Origin: Candidatus Sphingomonas colombiensis
GTDB lineage: Bacteria; Pseudomonadota; Alphaproteobacteria; Sphingomonadales; Sphingomonadaceae
Length of the DNA: 64,000 nucleotides
Reading direction: 5' to 3'
Assembly (NCBI GenBank): GCA_029202845.1
Contig: CP119315.1
Location: 131,501-195,500, forward strand
Shown here: positions 1-9,276 of the stretch, piece by piece
Layout: each line of letters opens with the position of its first letter
Position numbering within the stretch: the stretch's first letter is position 1
Made by a program: the position numbers and the translations under genes
Notes under the pieces: generated by a model
What the model saw: only the letters and a program-made list of their open reading frames with translations
What the model was told of the DNA's origin: nothing
Database searches by the model: none

Positions 1-377
1 GGCTTGAGAGCCTGCGCGGCGTCGGCCGCGCTTTGGATATCGGTCTTGCCAGCGGCGTGCAGCGTCGATGCGGTCCCGAGAATGATTGCGAGCGCGACGA
101 TGTTGGACACCGCCATGCCGGCAAAAGTGTCCCAGCGGATACGGTGGAACGCATCTGGCGCCTGTGCGCGCTTTTTCTTCAGCGGCTCTCGCACATCGCT
201 CTGATCTAGATCCTCCACCTCCTGCGCCGCCTGCCAGAAAAAGAGATAGGGACTGATCGTCGTGCCAAAGATCGCGACGATCGCGGTGACGGCCCCCGCT
301 CCGGTAATCGCCGGCATGAGAAGGCCCATCGCCGCCGCCCGCCGATCCACTTTCACCATGAAAACGAGCGCGACATA
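1..377 (-). pseudogene. NRAMP-family divalent metal transporter, truncated by an IS
   Basis: Read on the minus strand, this stretch is open from the IS border to the window edge. It encodes a hydrophobic segment followed by 'TTISPYLFFWQAAQEVED', a signature typical of the middle of NRAMP (MntH-type) Mn/Fe transporters. A basic loop and another membrane segment ('AGMAVSNIVALAIILG') follow. The part upstream in the reading direction, roughly the first 180-200 residues including the metal-binding first helix, is missing because an IS3 element abuts the reading frame at 377/378. The gene continues beyond base 1, so only the centre is visible. With no N-terminus and no start it should not make a working transporter. 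Confidence 0.75.
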
Positions 378-411
378 TGGACTTGCCCCGCTTAAGTGGA
401 GAGGCATTTGC

Positions 412-1272
412 TCAGCGTGACGCGGTTCGTTCGAACTGCGCGGGGCTGATGTAGTCGAGCGCGGAGTGGCGCCGGACCGGGTTGTAGAAGCCGTCGATAT
501 AGCGGGCAATGGCCTGCGCGGCTTGGTCACGGGTATAGAAGACGGTGCGCCAGACGAGCTCGGATTTGATCGTCTTGAAGAACGTCTCGACCATCGCGTT
601 GTCGTAGCAATTTCCCTTTCCAGACATGGAGATACGGATGCCGTGGCGGCGCAGCTCGGTCTGGTAGTCCACGGAGCAGTATTGGCTGCCGCGGTCCGAA
701 TGATGAATGAGCCCTTCGGGCGGACGCCGCATAACGAGGGCCTTGCGCAGCGCGGCCAGCGCCAGATCGCGATGCAGGCGGTCGCCGACGGCCCAGCCGA
801 TCACGCGGCGGGAGAAGAGGTCGATGACCACCGCCAGATAGAGCCATCCCTCCCGCGTCCAGACATACGAGATGTCCACGCCCCATTTCTGGTTGGGCGT
901 CGTCGCCGTAAAATCCTGGTCGATGATGTTCGGCGCGATCGGCCAGCTGTGCTCGCTGTCGGTCGTCCGTTTGAACCGACGCTTCTGCCGACCGCGCAGG
1001 CCGTTCTCGCGCATCAGCCGCGCCGTGCGCCGTCGCCCGATGGCGAAGCCATCATCCTGCAACTCGCGCGTCATGCGCGGACTGCCATACGTGCCGTTCG
1101 ACAGCGCGAATGCCGAGCGGACATGCGCCAGCATCACCATGTCATCACGTTGCCGCCGACTGGCCGGACGATCCTTCCAGGCGAAATAGCCGCTCTGGCT
1201 GACGCCGAGCACCTGGCAGAGGCGGTGTACGGGGAAATCCTTCTTCGCCTGATCGACGAGCGCAAACCTCAT
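412..1272 (-). CDS. IS3-family transposase OrfB (DDE catalytic domain)
   Basis: The 286-residue product is the integrase-like part of an IS3 transposase. An N-terminal HTH_21-type region ('GVSQSGYFAW', 'YGSPRMTRELQDDG') precedes an rve catalytic core. The acidic triad is visible as 'WGVDISYVW', 'HHSDRGSQY' and 'NAMVETFF', with the usual DD(35)E spacing. The start codon overlaps the orfA stop as ATGA, so OrfB can be translated by coupling rather than only by -1 frameshifting. The length is normal for the family and I see no disabling mutation, so the element may be active. Confidence 0.93.
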   Translation of the reverse strand: MRFALVDQAKKDFPVHRLCQVLGVSQSGYFAWKDRPASRRQRDDMVMLAHVRSAFALSNGTYGSPRMTRELQDDGFAIGRRRTARLMRENGLRGRQKRRFKRTTDSEHSWPIAPNIIDQDFTATTPNQKWGVDISYVWTREGWLYLAVVIDLFSRRVIGWAVGDRLHRDLALAALRKALVMRRPPEGLIHHSDRGSQYCSVDYQTELRRHGIRISMSGKGNCYDNAMVETFFKTIKSELVWRTVFYTRDQAAQAIARYIDGFYNPVRRHSALDYISPAQFERTASR

Positions 1273-1562
1273 CGACTTCCCTCCCGGGCGAAAAAAGCGG
1301 TCGCCCGCTTCAGTATGTCGCGCTCCTGCCGAAGGATCTCATTCTCCCGGCGGAGCCGCTTCAACTCGGATGCCATATCTGCCTGCGGCGCCTGGTCGGG
1401 CATCTCCGTCAGCCAATCACGACGACGGCCGATCCACCGAACCAGCGTCGACAGGCCGACCCCCAAATCTTCCGCAACCTCACGCTGCGTGCGCCCGCTG
1501 GTCGCTACCAGCCGGACCGCCTCGTCCTCGAATTCCTTTGTAAACCGTCGTTGCTTCGTCAT
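1269..1562 (-). CDS. IS3-family transposase OrfA (helix-turn-helix)
   Basis: The 97-residue product begins 'MTKQRRFTKEFEDEAVRLV', the standard opening of the HTH_Tnp_1 family. A second-helix region ('VAEDLGVGLSTLVRWI') and a leucine-zipper-like coiled coil ('LKRLRRENEILRQERDILKRA') follow; in IS3 elements the coiled coil mediates OrfA and OrfAB oligomers. It lies just inside the right inverted repeat and overlaps orfB by four bases. OrfA binds the IS ends and modulates transposition. Confidence 0.92.
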   Translation of the reverse strand: MTKQRRFTKEFEDEAVRLVATSGRTQREVAEDLGVGLSTLVRWIGRRRDWLTEMPDQAPQADMASELKRLRRENEILRQERDILKRATAFFAREGSR

Positions 1563-1614
1563 CGAGTTCGCCTTTCACCTCAGGAAAACTCTCCACTTTT
1601 TCGAAGCAAGTCCA

Positions 1615-2094
1615 AAACATGCTCGGCAGCCCCACGGCGCGGCGCGTCCTGGCTTCCGTTTCCAGCCCGGCCGCATCGAGCAGTGTGCCAGCGAGATAAA
1701 GCTCCGGGCGTTCAACCCACTCGCAATCGATACCGCCCTCCTCGATCTGGATAGCGAGCTCACTGACTGCTTTGAACATGCGTCGCCAGCGCCGCGACGC
1801 TTCGCTATAGCCGATATCACGTGCGAGATGGCTAAGCGGGACATCAGCGCCCCACATCACAAGCGCGGTCGACGCCCCCGTGCTGCCGTGAGCCGGCGGT
1901 CGGCGATCAAGCAGAAGAACGCTCCTCCCCTTCCGCGCCAAGCGTTCACCCAGCATCGCACCCATCACGCCTGCACCAATAATCGCTATATCGACCTCGT
2001 GGCCGGGTAGCGCGTCTGTCGAAATGACGGCATTTTCCGGTGCGATCCAACACGGACGGCCGCCGCGGAGATCGCGCCTTTCAGTCAGGTCCAC
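1615..2094 (-). pseudogene. FAD-dependent oxidoreductase (DAO family), C-terminus lost to the IS
   Basis: The reading frame starts at a GTG (2094) and shows the dinucleotide-binding motif 'IAIIGAGVMGAMLGERLA' followed by 'VLLLDRRPP', typical of glycine-oxidase/D-amino-acid-oxidase type flavoproteins. About 160 residues are native. The sequence then runs into the IS at 1614 and would end in IS-encoded residues. More than half of a usual 370-400 residue enzyme is absent, including the substrate domain, so it is called a pseudogene. It lies downstream of, and in the same direction as, the PQQ dehydrogenase gene. Confidence 0.8.
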
Positions 2095-2307
2095 TGGACT
2101 TTTCTCTTATGAGCGGGGGCGCGATCTTTTTGTCGGCGAGTAAAGGCTCAAGCCTTGTCTCCGAGGTTAAATCATCACTTCCAGGATAAGCTAGATGCTC
2201 CCGATTATGTTCGATCATACCCAGCGCGGCGAACCGTTTATGTCTGATCATCAGGTGCGAACGCCGCTTCGGCGCTCCACGGAAAAGTTGCCTGATTCGA
2301 GCTTCCT

Positions 2308-4692
2308 TCACTCGCCGCTGCCGCTTGCAGTAGATGGCAACGCGAAAGCCATCGTATAATCGCCATAGCGCGTGCCAAGCGCGCCATGGCCACCCGCTGT
2401 GATGACGACATATTGGCGCCCATCGCGTCCAAGATAGGTCATCGGCGTCGCCTGCGCTCCAGCTGGGAGGCGCGCCTTCCACAGCACCTCACCACTCGCG
2501 AGATCATAAGCTCGAAGATATTGATCGGTCGTCGCCCCGATAAAGGCGATGCCCGACGCAGTGATGATCGCGCCACCGAGATTGGGCACGCCGGTCTTAA
2601 GCGGGACGCCCAGCCGCGTGCCGAACAGCCCTGTATCCCGCGCGGTACCTAAGATTTCGTCCCATTTCACCTTGCGCGTACTGAGGTCCACTGCGGTCAG
2701 CTTGCCCCATGGCGGAGCGCTGCATGGGGCACCGAAGACGCCGATCCACGCCTGAACCACCGCGACATAAGGCGTATTGTACTGCGTCTGGAGCGATGCC
2801 TCCCGCGCATTCTCTCCTCCCTGCTTTTTCTTCATCAACGGGCCGACGCGCGGATCGTCGCGACGCATCAGCCAGATTTTGAACGGCATCTCCATCGTAT
2901 TGACGACGAACATCTGCCGCACCGGATCGATCGCCGCCCCACCCCAGTCGGTCACGCCATCAAATGCTGGGTGGCCGATGATCGGCTTCAGCCCGACCGG
3001 CTGGTAAATGCCTGCGCCCTGCGCTCGCCGGATGTCGATACGGCACAGCAATTGGTCGATCGGTGTCGCACCCCAAGTCGCGCGTTCGCTCGGAGCAGGC
3101 GGCGTGAAAGAGGGCAACCCAATCGACCATGGTTGCGTCGGCGAAACCTTCAGACCAGGCGTCGCACCGTCCTGTCGCGCCGACCGCTCCTCGATCGGCG
3201 CGATCGGCGCGCCATCAAGCCGGTTGAGAAAATAGACCTGCCCCATCTTGGTCGTCTGGATCAACGCCGGAATCACACGGCCGTCGGGCGCGCGGTAATC
3301 GAATAGTGACGGACCGATTGGCAAATCCATGTCCCACATGTCGCGGTGAACGAGTTGACGCACCCAACGCAGCTTACCGGTAGCGATTTCCAGCGCCACG
3401 ATCGCAGAGCCGAAACGGTCATCGAATGGCCGGCGCCAGCCGATCCAGTAATCTGGTGAGGCGTTGCCGGTACCGAGATAGACGAGGCCACTGGCCGGGT
3501 CAGCGGTCATCGCGCCCCATACGTTCGGCGTGCCGCGGGTATAATCCTGGCCCGGCGGTAGCGGCGCGATCGCGTCCGGCGACCGCCCGACGTCCCACGC
3601 CCATATCGGATCGCCGGAGACCGGATCATAAGCTCGCACCACGCCCGAGGGGATATCGCGATTGACGTTGTCCACGATCCGCTCGCCGATGATTAGCCGC
3701 CCATTTGCGACGACGGGTGGCGAGGTGCTGATCTGGTCCGCCGGATGCGAGACGCCCATATTCTGCCGGAGGTCGAGCGCGCCATTCTTGCCGAAGGTCT
3801 GGCACGGCTGGCCGGTCTCCGCATCCAGAGCCATCAGTCGCGCATCAAAGGTAGGGGCGAAGATGCGGCGCGGACAGGGCGTGCCCGCCGGCGCCTCGAA
3901 ATAGGAAACGCCTCGGCAGACCAGATAGGAATTCCCAGTCCGGTCGGTCGTGTCGCGCCAGCTCCATCTCGTTTGGCCGGTGGTGGCATCGATCGCCTCG
4001 ACAATCGAATGCGGCGTGCAGGTATAAAGCGTGTCGCCGATATGGATCGGGGTGGCTTCGGAATGATATTCGCGCTTGTGTTCTATCGCCTCGGCCGCGT
4101 CGGGCAGATCACCTGTGCGTTGGGTCCAGGCAAGCTTCAACCGGGCGACATTCCCGGGATTGATTTGTGTGAGGCTGGAATAGCGCTGCCCCGCCAGCGT
4201 GCCGCCATAATGTGTCCAGTCACCATTTGTGACGTCCTCGCCCGGCGCTACAGCCGGGTATAGCGCCATCGCATCCTTCGCGGCCGCTCGATGACTCCGC
4301 AGCAGCGGAACCGCTATCACGACCGCGACAATAACCACTGCGGCCGTCGCGAGCGCGCGTCGCCCCTCCCCGCCCCCTTCCTTGCCCCGCGCAGTCAACA
4401 ACACGGCCACCAGCAATACACTCGGCGCGACAAGGCGGGGGATGAGCTGAAGGCCATCCGGTCCGACCTCCCACAGCGCCCAGATCAACGTGCCGATCCA
4501 TATCAAGACATAAAGCGAGCGCCCGCGCGGATCGCCCCGCCCGATCAGCGCGCCGCTCAGGATCAGTGCCACTCCCGCGATGAGATAGTAGGGCGATCCG
4601 CCCAGCGATACGAGCACGCCGCCCGCCGTCGCGAAGAAACCACCAAGAATCGCAATGATCCAGCCAAGCGCGCGGACTGCCACCAATCGCAT
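2308..4692 (-). CDS. membrane-bound PQQ-dependent dehydrogenase, glucose/quinate/shikimate family
   Basis: The product has 794 residues from the ATG at 4692, which is preceded by GGGGAG at good spacing; the open frame extends further upstream but without a better site. About five membrane helices fill residues 1-140, and the rest is an eight-bladed PQQ propeller in the periplasm. Recognisable family segments include 'DWTHYGGTLAGQRYSSL', 'HSEATPIHIGDTLY', 'VWGAMTADPASGLVYLGTGN' and 'GGHGALGTRYGDYTMAF'. Such enzymes oxidise a sugar, polyol or quinate in the periplasm and pass electrons to ubiquinone. The length matches E. coli glucose dehydrogenase (796), but the substrate cannot be read from sequence. 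It is transcribed divergently from the hybrid kinase, with 185 bp between them. Confidence 0.9.
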   Translation of the reverse strand: MRLVAVRALGWIIAILGGFFATAGGVLVSLGGSPYYLIAGVALILSGALIGRGDPRGRSLYVLIWIGTLIWALWEVGPDGLQLIPRLVAPSVLLVAVLLTARGKEGGGEGRRALATAAVVIVAVVIAVPLLRSHRAAAKDAMALYPAVAPGEDVTNGDWTHYGGTLAGQRYSSLTQINPGNVARLKLAWTQRTGDLPDAAEAIEHKREYHSEATPIHIGDTLYTCTPHSIVEAIDATTGQTRWSWRDTTDRTGNSYLVCRGVSYFEAPAGTPCPRRIFAPTFDARLMALDAETGQPCQTFGKNGALDLRQNMGVSHPADQISTSPPVVANGRLIIGERIVDNVNRDIPSGVVRAYDPVSGDPIWAWDVGRSPDAIAPLPPGQDYTRGTPNVWGAMTADPASGLVYLGTGNASPDYWIGWRRPFDDRFGSAIVALEIATGKLRWVRQLVHRDMWDMDLPIGPSLFDYRAPDGRVIPALIQTTKMGQVYFLNRLDGAPIAPIEERSARQDGATPGLKVSPTQPWSIGLPSFTPPAPSERATWGATPIDQLLCRIDIRRAQGAGIYQPVGLKPIIGHPAFDGVTDWGGAAIDPVRQMFVVNTMEMPFKIWLMRRDDPRVGPLMKKKQGGENAREASLQTQYNTPYVAVVQAWIGVFGAPCSAPPWGKLTAVDLSTRKVKWDEILGTARDTGLFGTRLGVPLKTGVPNLGGAIITASGIAFIGATTDQYLRAYDLASGEVLWKARLPAGAQATPMTYLGRDGRQYVVITAGGHGALGTRYGDYTMAFALPSTASGSGE

Positions 4693-4877
4693 CTCGCTCC
4701 CCTGATTTTGTCCTTGCCACGAGCGGTAACGTTCGGGAACGGGTTGGGATGCAAACGATCTTGTCATCATCCGTTGCCACGTGTGGGTGATTACGCCTGC
4801 GGAACCACTTTTCCTTTGTTGCGTATTGGCGAAGATCAAACTGCGTCGGGGAGCAAAATGTCGGAAGTGAGGGATCG

Positions 4878-7520
4878 GTGGTTTTGACCGGGAGAGCCGG
4901 TTACGTCGGCTTACTTCAGACCGACGGTGAGATGGGGCGACGCATTCTCGACCATGATTGGTGCAGCACAGGTCTCGGACCGATCGAAGCCTGGTCGCAA
5001 GGGCTCCGCGCGATCGTCGCCTTTTTGATCCATTCGTCTGTCCCGATGGTGATGCTATGGGGTGAGGACGGCATCATGATTTACAATGATGCCTATTCGG
5101 TATTCGCTGGCGACAACCATCCCGGTATCCTCGGCTCGAAGGTCCGCGAAGGCTGGCCAGAAGTCGCCGATTTCAACGACAACGTGATGAAGGTCGGGCT
5201 CGCCGGAGGTTCGCTCGCATATAAGAATCATCTGCTGCGTCTCAATCGCACCGGCGAGTTCGAGGATGTGTGGATGGACCTCGATTATTCTCCGATTTAC
5301 GACGATGCGGGAATCCCAACGGGCGTATTGGCAATCGTCGTTGAGACGACTGCGCTGGTGACAGCTGCGGAAGCGTTGCGCGAAAGCGAAACGACGCTGC
5401 GCCTCCTCGACTCGCTAGGTATGCGCACCGCATTGAGCGCCGATGCGGGCGAGATTCTTGCGATCACGACCCGCATGATCGGCGAGGAACTGGGCGTTTC
5501 AATCTGCGCTTATGCTGACATGGATGCGGATGGTGATGGTTTTACGATCCGCGGCGAATGGGCGCGTCAAGGGGGCGCCTCGATCGTCGGACATTATCGC
5601 CTCGCGGCTTTCGGCACCGACGCGGTGGAACGCCTCAATGCCGGACAACCATTTATCGTCCATGACCGACGCGAGTTGCCGCAGGAAGCAACGACGACAT
5701 TCGAGAGCCTCGGCATCGACGCGACGATCTGCATTCCGCTCGTCAAGGAGGGGCGGTTGATCGCATTAATGGCGATCCATGACGAGCATCCGCGACAATG
5801 GTCGGCCAGCGAACTGGTAACCATCCGCGAGGTGACCGAACGAAGCTGGGCGCATGTCGAGCGTGCGCGGATCCAGGCTGAGCTCCGCGCTACCGCCGAC
5901 CGTCTAAGGGAACTCAACGAAACTCTCGAACAACGCGTCGAAGAACGTTCCACCGCATTGGAGAGCAGTCAGACGCAATTCCGCCTGCTCGTCCAGGGCG
6001 TCACCGATTATGCGATATTCATGCTCGATACCCAGGGCCGGGTCTCAAGCTGGAACGCTGGCGCGAAACGCATTAAGGGATATGCGCCGCGCGAAATCAT
6101 TGGCCGGCATTTCTCCACTTTCTATACCGACGAAGACCGGGTGGCGGGCGAGCCAGAGCGCGCGCTGGAAACCGCGCGTCATGAGGGGCGATTCGCCGCA
6201 GAGGGCTGGCGCCAACGCAAGGACGGCACGCGCTTCCGCGCCAGTGTAGTGCTCGACGCGATTAAAGACGACGACGGGCGACTCATCGGTTTTGCCAAGA
6301 TCACGCGCGACGAAACCGAACGCGACGCAGCACAGCGCGAGCTGGAGCTCGCACGCGAGGCGCTGTTCCAATCGCAGAAGATGGAGGCAATTGGACAGTT
6401 GACCGGCGGGATAGCACATGATTTCAATAATTTGCTTGCTGCGATCCTCTCCGGCATGGAATTGCTCCGCAAACGCGTGCCAGTCGATCCACAAGTGACA
6501 GCGCTGCTCGATAATTCGGTCAAGGCGGCGGAACGCGGAGCAGCACTGACCCAACGCATGTTCGCCTTCGCCCGTCGTCAGGAATTGACGACGGAAGCGG
6601 TGCGCATCCCTGCATTGGTCGCGGGCATGATGGAGCTGTTGCAGCGCTCGCTGGGTCCGACGTTTGTTCTCGAGACGCGCTTTCGTGCGGATCTTCCGAT
6701 GGTGTGGGCCGACGTCAATCAGCTCGAAATGGCGCTGCTGAATCTTGCGGTGAACGCCCGCGACGCGATGCCCGACGGAGGAATGATCACCATTGATGCC
6801 GCCGACCGTCATGTGGCGTGCCGAGAAGTCGCCAACCTTGCCGCGGGTCATTACGTGCGACTAACCGTAACCGACAGCGGGAAAGGCATGGATGTCGCGA
6901 CGCTTGCCCGGGCGAGCGAGCCCTTCTTTACGACCAAAGGCGTCGGCAAGGGCACAGGCCTTGGCTTGTCAATGGTGCATGGCTACCTCCATCAACTTGG
7001 CGGCGCGTTCGAGCTCGAGAGCGAAATCGGCACTGGTACCCGCGCCCACATCTGGCTCCCAGTCGGGGATGCGCAGCCCCCGTCAACGCAGATTGACACC
7101 GAGCCGGATGCGGTGCGTGGATCTGCACGTCACACGATCCTAGTGGTCGATGACGACGCACTTATTCTGATGAACACTACCGCCCTATTGGAAGATCTCG
7201 GTCATGAGGTATTAGGAGCGATATCCGGGAATGAGGCGCTCGCATTGTTAGAGCAGCACCCTGACATCGACCTGTTGGTTACAGATCAGATAATGCCTGG
7301 CATGACGGGAAGCGAGCTTATTGCCCGCGCACGCGCGCACCGCGCCGCACTTCCGATCATTCTCGCCACCGGATATGGCGAAAATTCGAGCGAATTAGCG
7401 CCGGAAGTACATCGCCTCGGCAAACCATTTACCCAATCCGCCCTTAGCCGCGCGGTACGAATGGCGATCGGATTGCAAGCATCCGCAAAATCAATAAGCG
7501 AGCCTCACAGCCGACGATGA
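4878..7520 (+). CDS. hybrid sensor histidine kinase with PAS, GAF and receiver domains
   Basis: The 880-residue product has no clear membrane helix. Domain order by inspection: an N-terminal PAS-like sensor (about 20-160), a GAF domain (about 165-330), a coiled linker, a second PAS (about 365-490, 'DYAIFMLDTQGRVSSWN'), a HisKA domain with 'GGIAHDFNNLLAAI' (phospho-acceptor His514), an HATPase ('LLNLAVNARDAMPDGG', 'GTGLGLSMVHG') and a C-terminal receiver with phospho-acceptor Asp803 ('LLVTDQIMPGMTG'). It should sense an intracellular cue and relay phosphate internally. The GTG start has GAGG seven bases upstream. No partner regulator is adjacent. Its position divergent from the PQQ dehydrogenase suggests, but does not prove, a regulatory link. 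Confidence 0.92.
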   Translation: MVLTGRAGYVGLLQTDGEMGRRILDHDWCSTGLGPIEAWSQGLRAIVAFLIHSSVPMVMLWGEDGIMIYNDAYSVFAGDNHPGILGSKVREGWPEVADFNDNVMKVGLAGGSLAYKNHLLRLNRTGEFEDVWMDLDYSPIYDDAGIPTGVLAIVVETTALVTAAEALRESETTLRLLDSLGMRTALSADAGEILAITTRMIGEELGVSICAYADMDADGDGFTIRGEWARQGGASIVGHYRLAAFGTDAVERLNAGQPFIVHDRRELPQEATTTFESLGIDATICIPLVKEGRLIALMAIHDEHPRQWSASELVTIREVTERSWAHVERARIQAELRATADRLRELNETLEQRVEERSTALESSQTQFRLLVQGVTDYAIFMLDTQGRVSSWNAGAKRIKGYAPREIIGRHFSTFYTDEDRVAGEPERALETARHEGRFAAEGWRQRKDGTRFRASVVLDAIKDDDGRLIGFAKITRDETERDAAQRELELAREALFQSQKMEAIGQLTGGIAHDFNNLLAAILSGMELLRKRVPVDPQVTALLDNSVKAAERGAALTQRMFAFARRQELTTEAVRIPALVAGMMELLQRSLGPTFVLETRFRADLPMVWADVNQLEMALLNLAVNARDAMPDGGMITIDAADRHVACREVANLAAGHYVRLTVTDSGKGMDVATLARASEPFFTTKGVGKGTGLGLSMVHGYLHQLGGAFELESEIGTGTRAHIWLPVGDAQPPSTQIDTEPDAVRGSARHTILVVDDDALILMNTTALLEDLGHEVLGAISGNEALALLEQHPDIDLLVTDQIMPGMTGSELIARARAHRAALPIILATGYGENSSELAPEVHRLGKPFTQSALSRAVRMAIGLQASAKSISEPHSRR

Positions 7521-7838
7521 TTCGCACAGTGAAGATATCAAACGTTGCTCGTTTGGCGCCTGACAATTGAAAAAATAGTCCAGACTGCACGTCGATCTGC
7601 ATTCGATATTATTAGCCAGCTTATTTTTGGTCCTTGAGCGCCGCGGAGAAGCGACCCGGGAGGTGCGTAAATTTCAAGGGTCGAAAACCTTACATTGCTC
7701 GGAATAGGCCTTTTGGTGGCGAACGCAGCGAGCCCGCTTTTCCATGGCCGATCACCACCGTGTGGAACGGCAACGACATCACGATCATCTAAATCGCGGC
7801 AACCCACAAGGAGGACATGGAATTCCCTCACGGCCTTT
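7521..7838. other. intergenic stretch with no recognisable gene
   Basis: About 320 bases lie between the hybrid kinase stop and the left end of the second IS. A minus-strand frame crosses most of it, but its start lies inside the IS and I recognise no family in it. On the plus strand an AAGGAGG followed by ATG (7817) opens a frame that, with the IS removed, would stop after only about 13 codons. I see no hairpin terminator for the kinase gene. Confidence 0.5.
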
Positions 7839-7872
7839 TGATCTGCCCCCACCGAGTGGGCCGCTTGGTTTG

Positions 7873-8780
7873 TTAGTGGATTAAGCCCATCGCCGCCATA
7901 TCCGGACGGAGGTGGAGCGAAGCGGAACCGGAGGCCGGATATGGCGGTGTCGCTGTTTCCGGGGCCGGTGGTCGATAACCCAGGCTGCTATGCGGGCGGA
8001 CGGTGTTGTAATGCCGCCGCCAGGCTTCGATCAGCCCCCTGGCCTCGGCGAGGCTGTAGAATATCTCGCCATTGAGCAGTTCGTCGCGAAGCGACCCGTT
8101 GAAGCTTTCGTTATATCCATTCTCCCACGGTGATCCCGGGGTGATGTAGAGCGTCTTCACGCCGATCTGACCCAGCCATTTCTGGACAGCGGTCGCGATA
8201 AATTCGCTGCCATTATCGGATCGTATATGTGCCGGAGGGCCGCGCGAGATGAACAGGTCGGCCAAGGCCGCCAGAACATCCCGTGCTTGAGCTGACGCGC
8301 CACGATGAGCGCCAGGCACTCCCTGCTGGCCTCGTCGATGATGGTCAGGATCCGGAACTTGCGGCCGTCATGCGTGCGCCCTTCGACAAAGTCATAGGCC
8401 CATACATGCCCTGGATATTCGGGCCGCAGACGGATGCACGATCCGTCGTTGAGCCACAGGCGTCCCCGCTTTGGCTGGCGCAGCGGAACCTTCAGCCCCT
8501 CACGACGCCATATCCGCTCGACCCGTTTATGGTTCACGGTCCATCCTGCATGGCACAGCAACGCCGTCACCCGCCGGTAGCCATAGCGACCATATTGCTT
8601 CGCCAATGCGATGATGTCCTCCGTAAGCGCCTGTTCGTCATCCGCCCCACGCGGCACCTTGCACTGCGTCGATCGATGCTGCCCCAGCACCCGGCATATC
8701 CGTCGCTCGGACACACGGACTGCCAGATCTCGTCGTAATTGATCGATGCAGCGCCGACGCCGCGCGGGGCTCAGAAGTTT
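7873..8780 (-). pseudogene. IS3-family transposase OrfB, frameshifted
   Basis: The first half reads from 'LLSPARRRRCIDQL' through 'YGRYGYRRVTALL' and 'HVWAYDFVEGRTHDGR' in one minus frame to about 8290 ('IVARQLK'). The remainder ('ARDVLAALADLFISRG', 'IRSDNGSEF', 'NGYNESFNGSLRDELLN', 'HYNTVRPHSSLGY') continues in another frame down to 7873. All three catalytic acids are present, but on two frames. A one-base indel near 8285-8300 explains this. OrfB begins in the -1 frame relative to orfA, as usual when the family makes OrfAB by programmed frameshifting. Confidence 0.88.
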
Positions 8781-9049
8781 CCCCGTGCAGCTTCCTGCAG
8801 GATCAGCTTGTCCAGCGTCAGATCCGAAATCGCCCGCCGCAGCCGCTGGTTCTCCTTCTCCAAATCCTTCATCCGCCGCGCCTGATCGGTCTTCAGGCCG
8901 CCATATTCCTTGCGCCACCTATAGTAGGTCTGCTCCGTAACCCCGATCCGCCGGCATCCCTCGGCGGTCGTCCCGCCCTGGCCCAACACGATCTCGACCT
9001 CACGCAGCTTCCCGATAATCTCCTCGGGCTTGTGCTTCTTCGACGGCAT
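8771..9049 (-). CDS. IS3-family transposase OrfA
   Basis: The 92-residue product begins 'MPSKKHKPEEIIGKLREVE', with the helix-turn-helix 'TTAEGCRRIGVTEQTYYRW' and a C-terminal coiled coil ('KDLEKENQRLRRAISDL'). This is the standard OrfA of IS407-type IS3 elements. It ends at 8771 and overlaps the beginning of the orfB frame. A GGGGAAAC run just before the stop is a plausible slip site for making the OrfAB fusion. The reading frame is intact, unlike orfB. Confidence 0.9.
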   Translation of the reverse strand: MPSKKHKPEEIIGKLREVEIVLGQGGTTAEGCRRIGVTEQTYYRWRKEYGGLKTDQARRMKDLEKENQRLRRAISDLTLDKLILQEAARGNF

Positions 9050-9276
9050 GTAACGTCCCTTTCCTCGTGATTTCCATCATACTCGATGGTCCACCTGAAA
9101 GGGGGCAGCTCACTTTCCCAATCGAAACTAAATTAGGAGCAACGTTAGTTCTGGCCTATATCGTTGAGGCTATAGCCGATGTCGATGATCTCGGCGCTTT
9201 CTCCCCTCTTTCCTCGCTATCTCGGCAGGCGACCGCGACGAGGTTCGGCAGGCACAAAAAGAATCAAGGAACGTCC

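Larger units (their letters stand above)
378..1614 (-). mobile_element. IS3-family insertion sequence, complete, 1237 bp
   Basis: The element carries orfA and orfB with a four-base overlap and is bounded by imperfect inverted repeats. The left end begins TGGACTTGC and the right end reads TGGACTTGC on the opposite strand; both continue to a shared AAGTGGAGAG about 10 bases further in. The element is therefore structurally intact. The bases outside (ata on the left, aaa on the right) are not a target duplication, and the flanks are two different truncated genes. This suggests that an adjacent deletion, or recombination between two copies, removed the intervening DNA. Confidence 0.85.
7839..9112 (-). 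mobile_element. IS3-family element (IS407-like), 1274 bp, with CTTT target duplication
   Basis: The left end begins TGATCTGCCCCC and the right end reads TGAGCTGCCCCC on the other strand. The four bases CTTT immediately outside the left end (7835-7838) are repeated immediately outside the right end (9113-9116). A 4-bp duplication is what IS407-group members of IS3 make. The element carries orfA and an orfB that is broken by a frameshift, so this copy probably cannot move by itself. The intact duplication shows simple insertion without later rearrangement. Confidence 0.9.

Noticed and set aside
2081..2251. A 56-codon minus-strand frame between the PQQ dehydrogenase and the flavoprotein
   Set aside because: It has no clear ribosome site or family and overlaps the flavoprotein start; too weak to call a gene.
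7538..7852. A 104-codon minus-strand gene at the left border of the second IS
   Set aside because: Its start lies inside the IS, which arrived later, and the protein shows no recognisable family or ribosome site.
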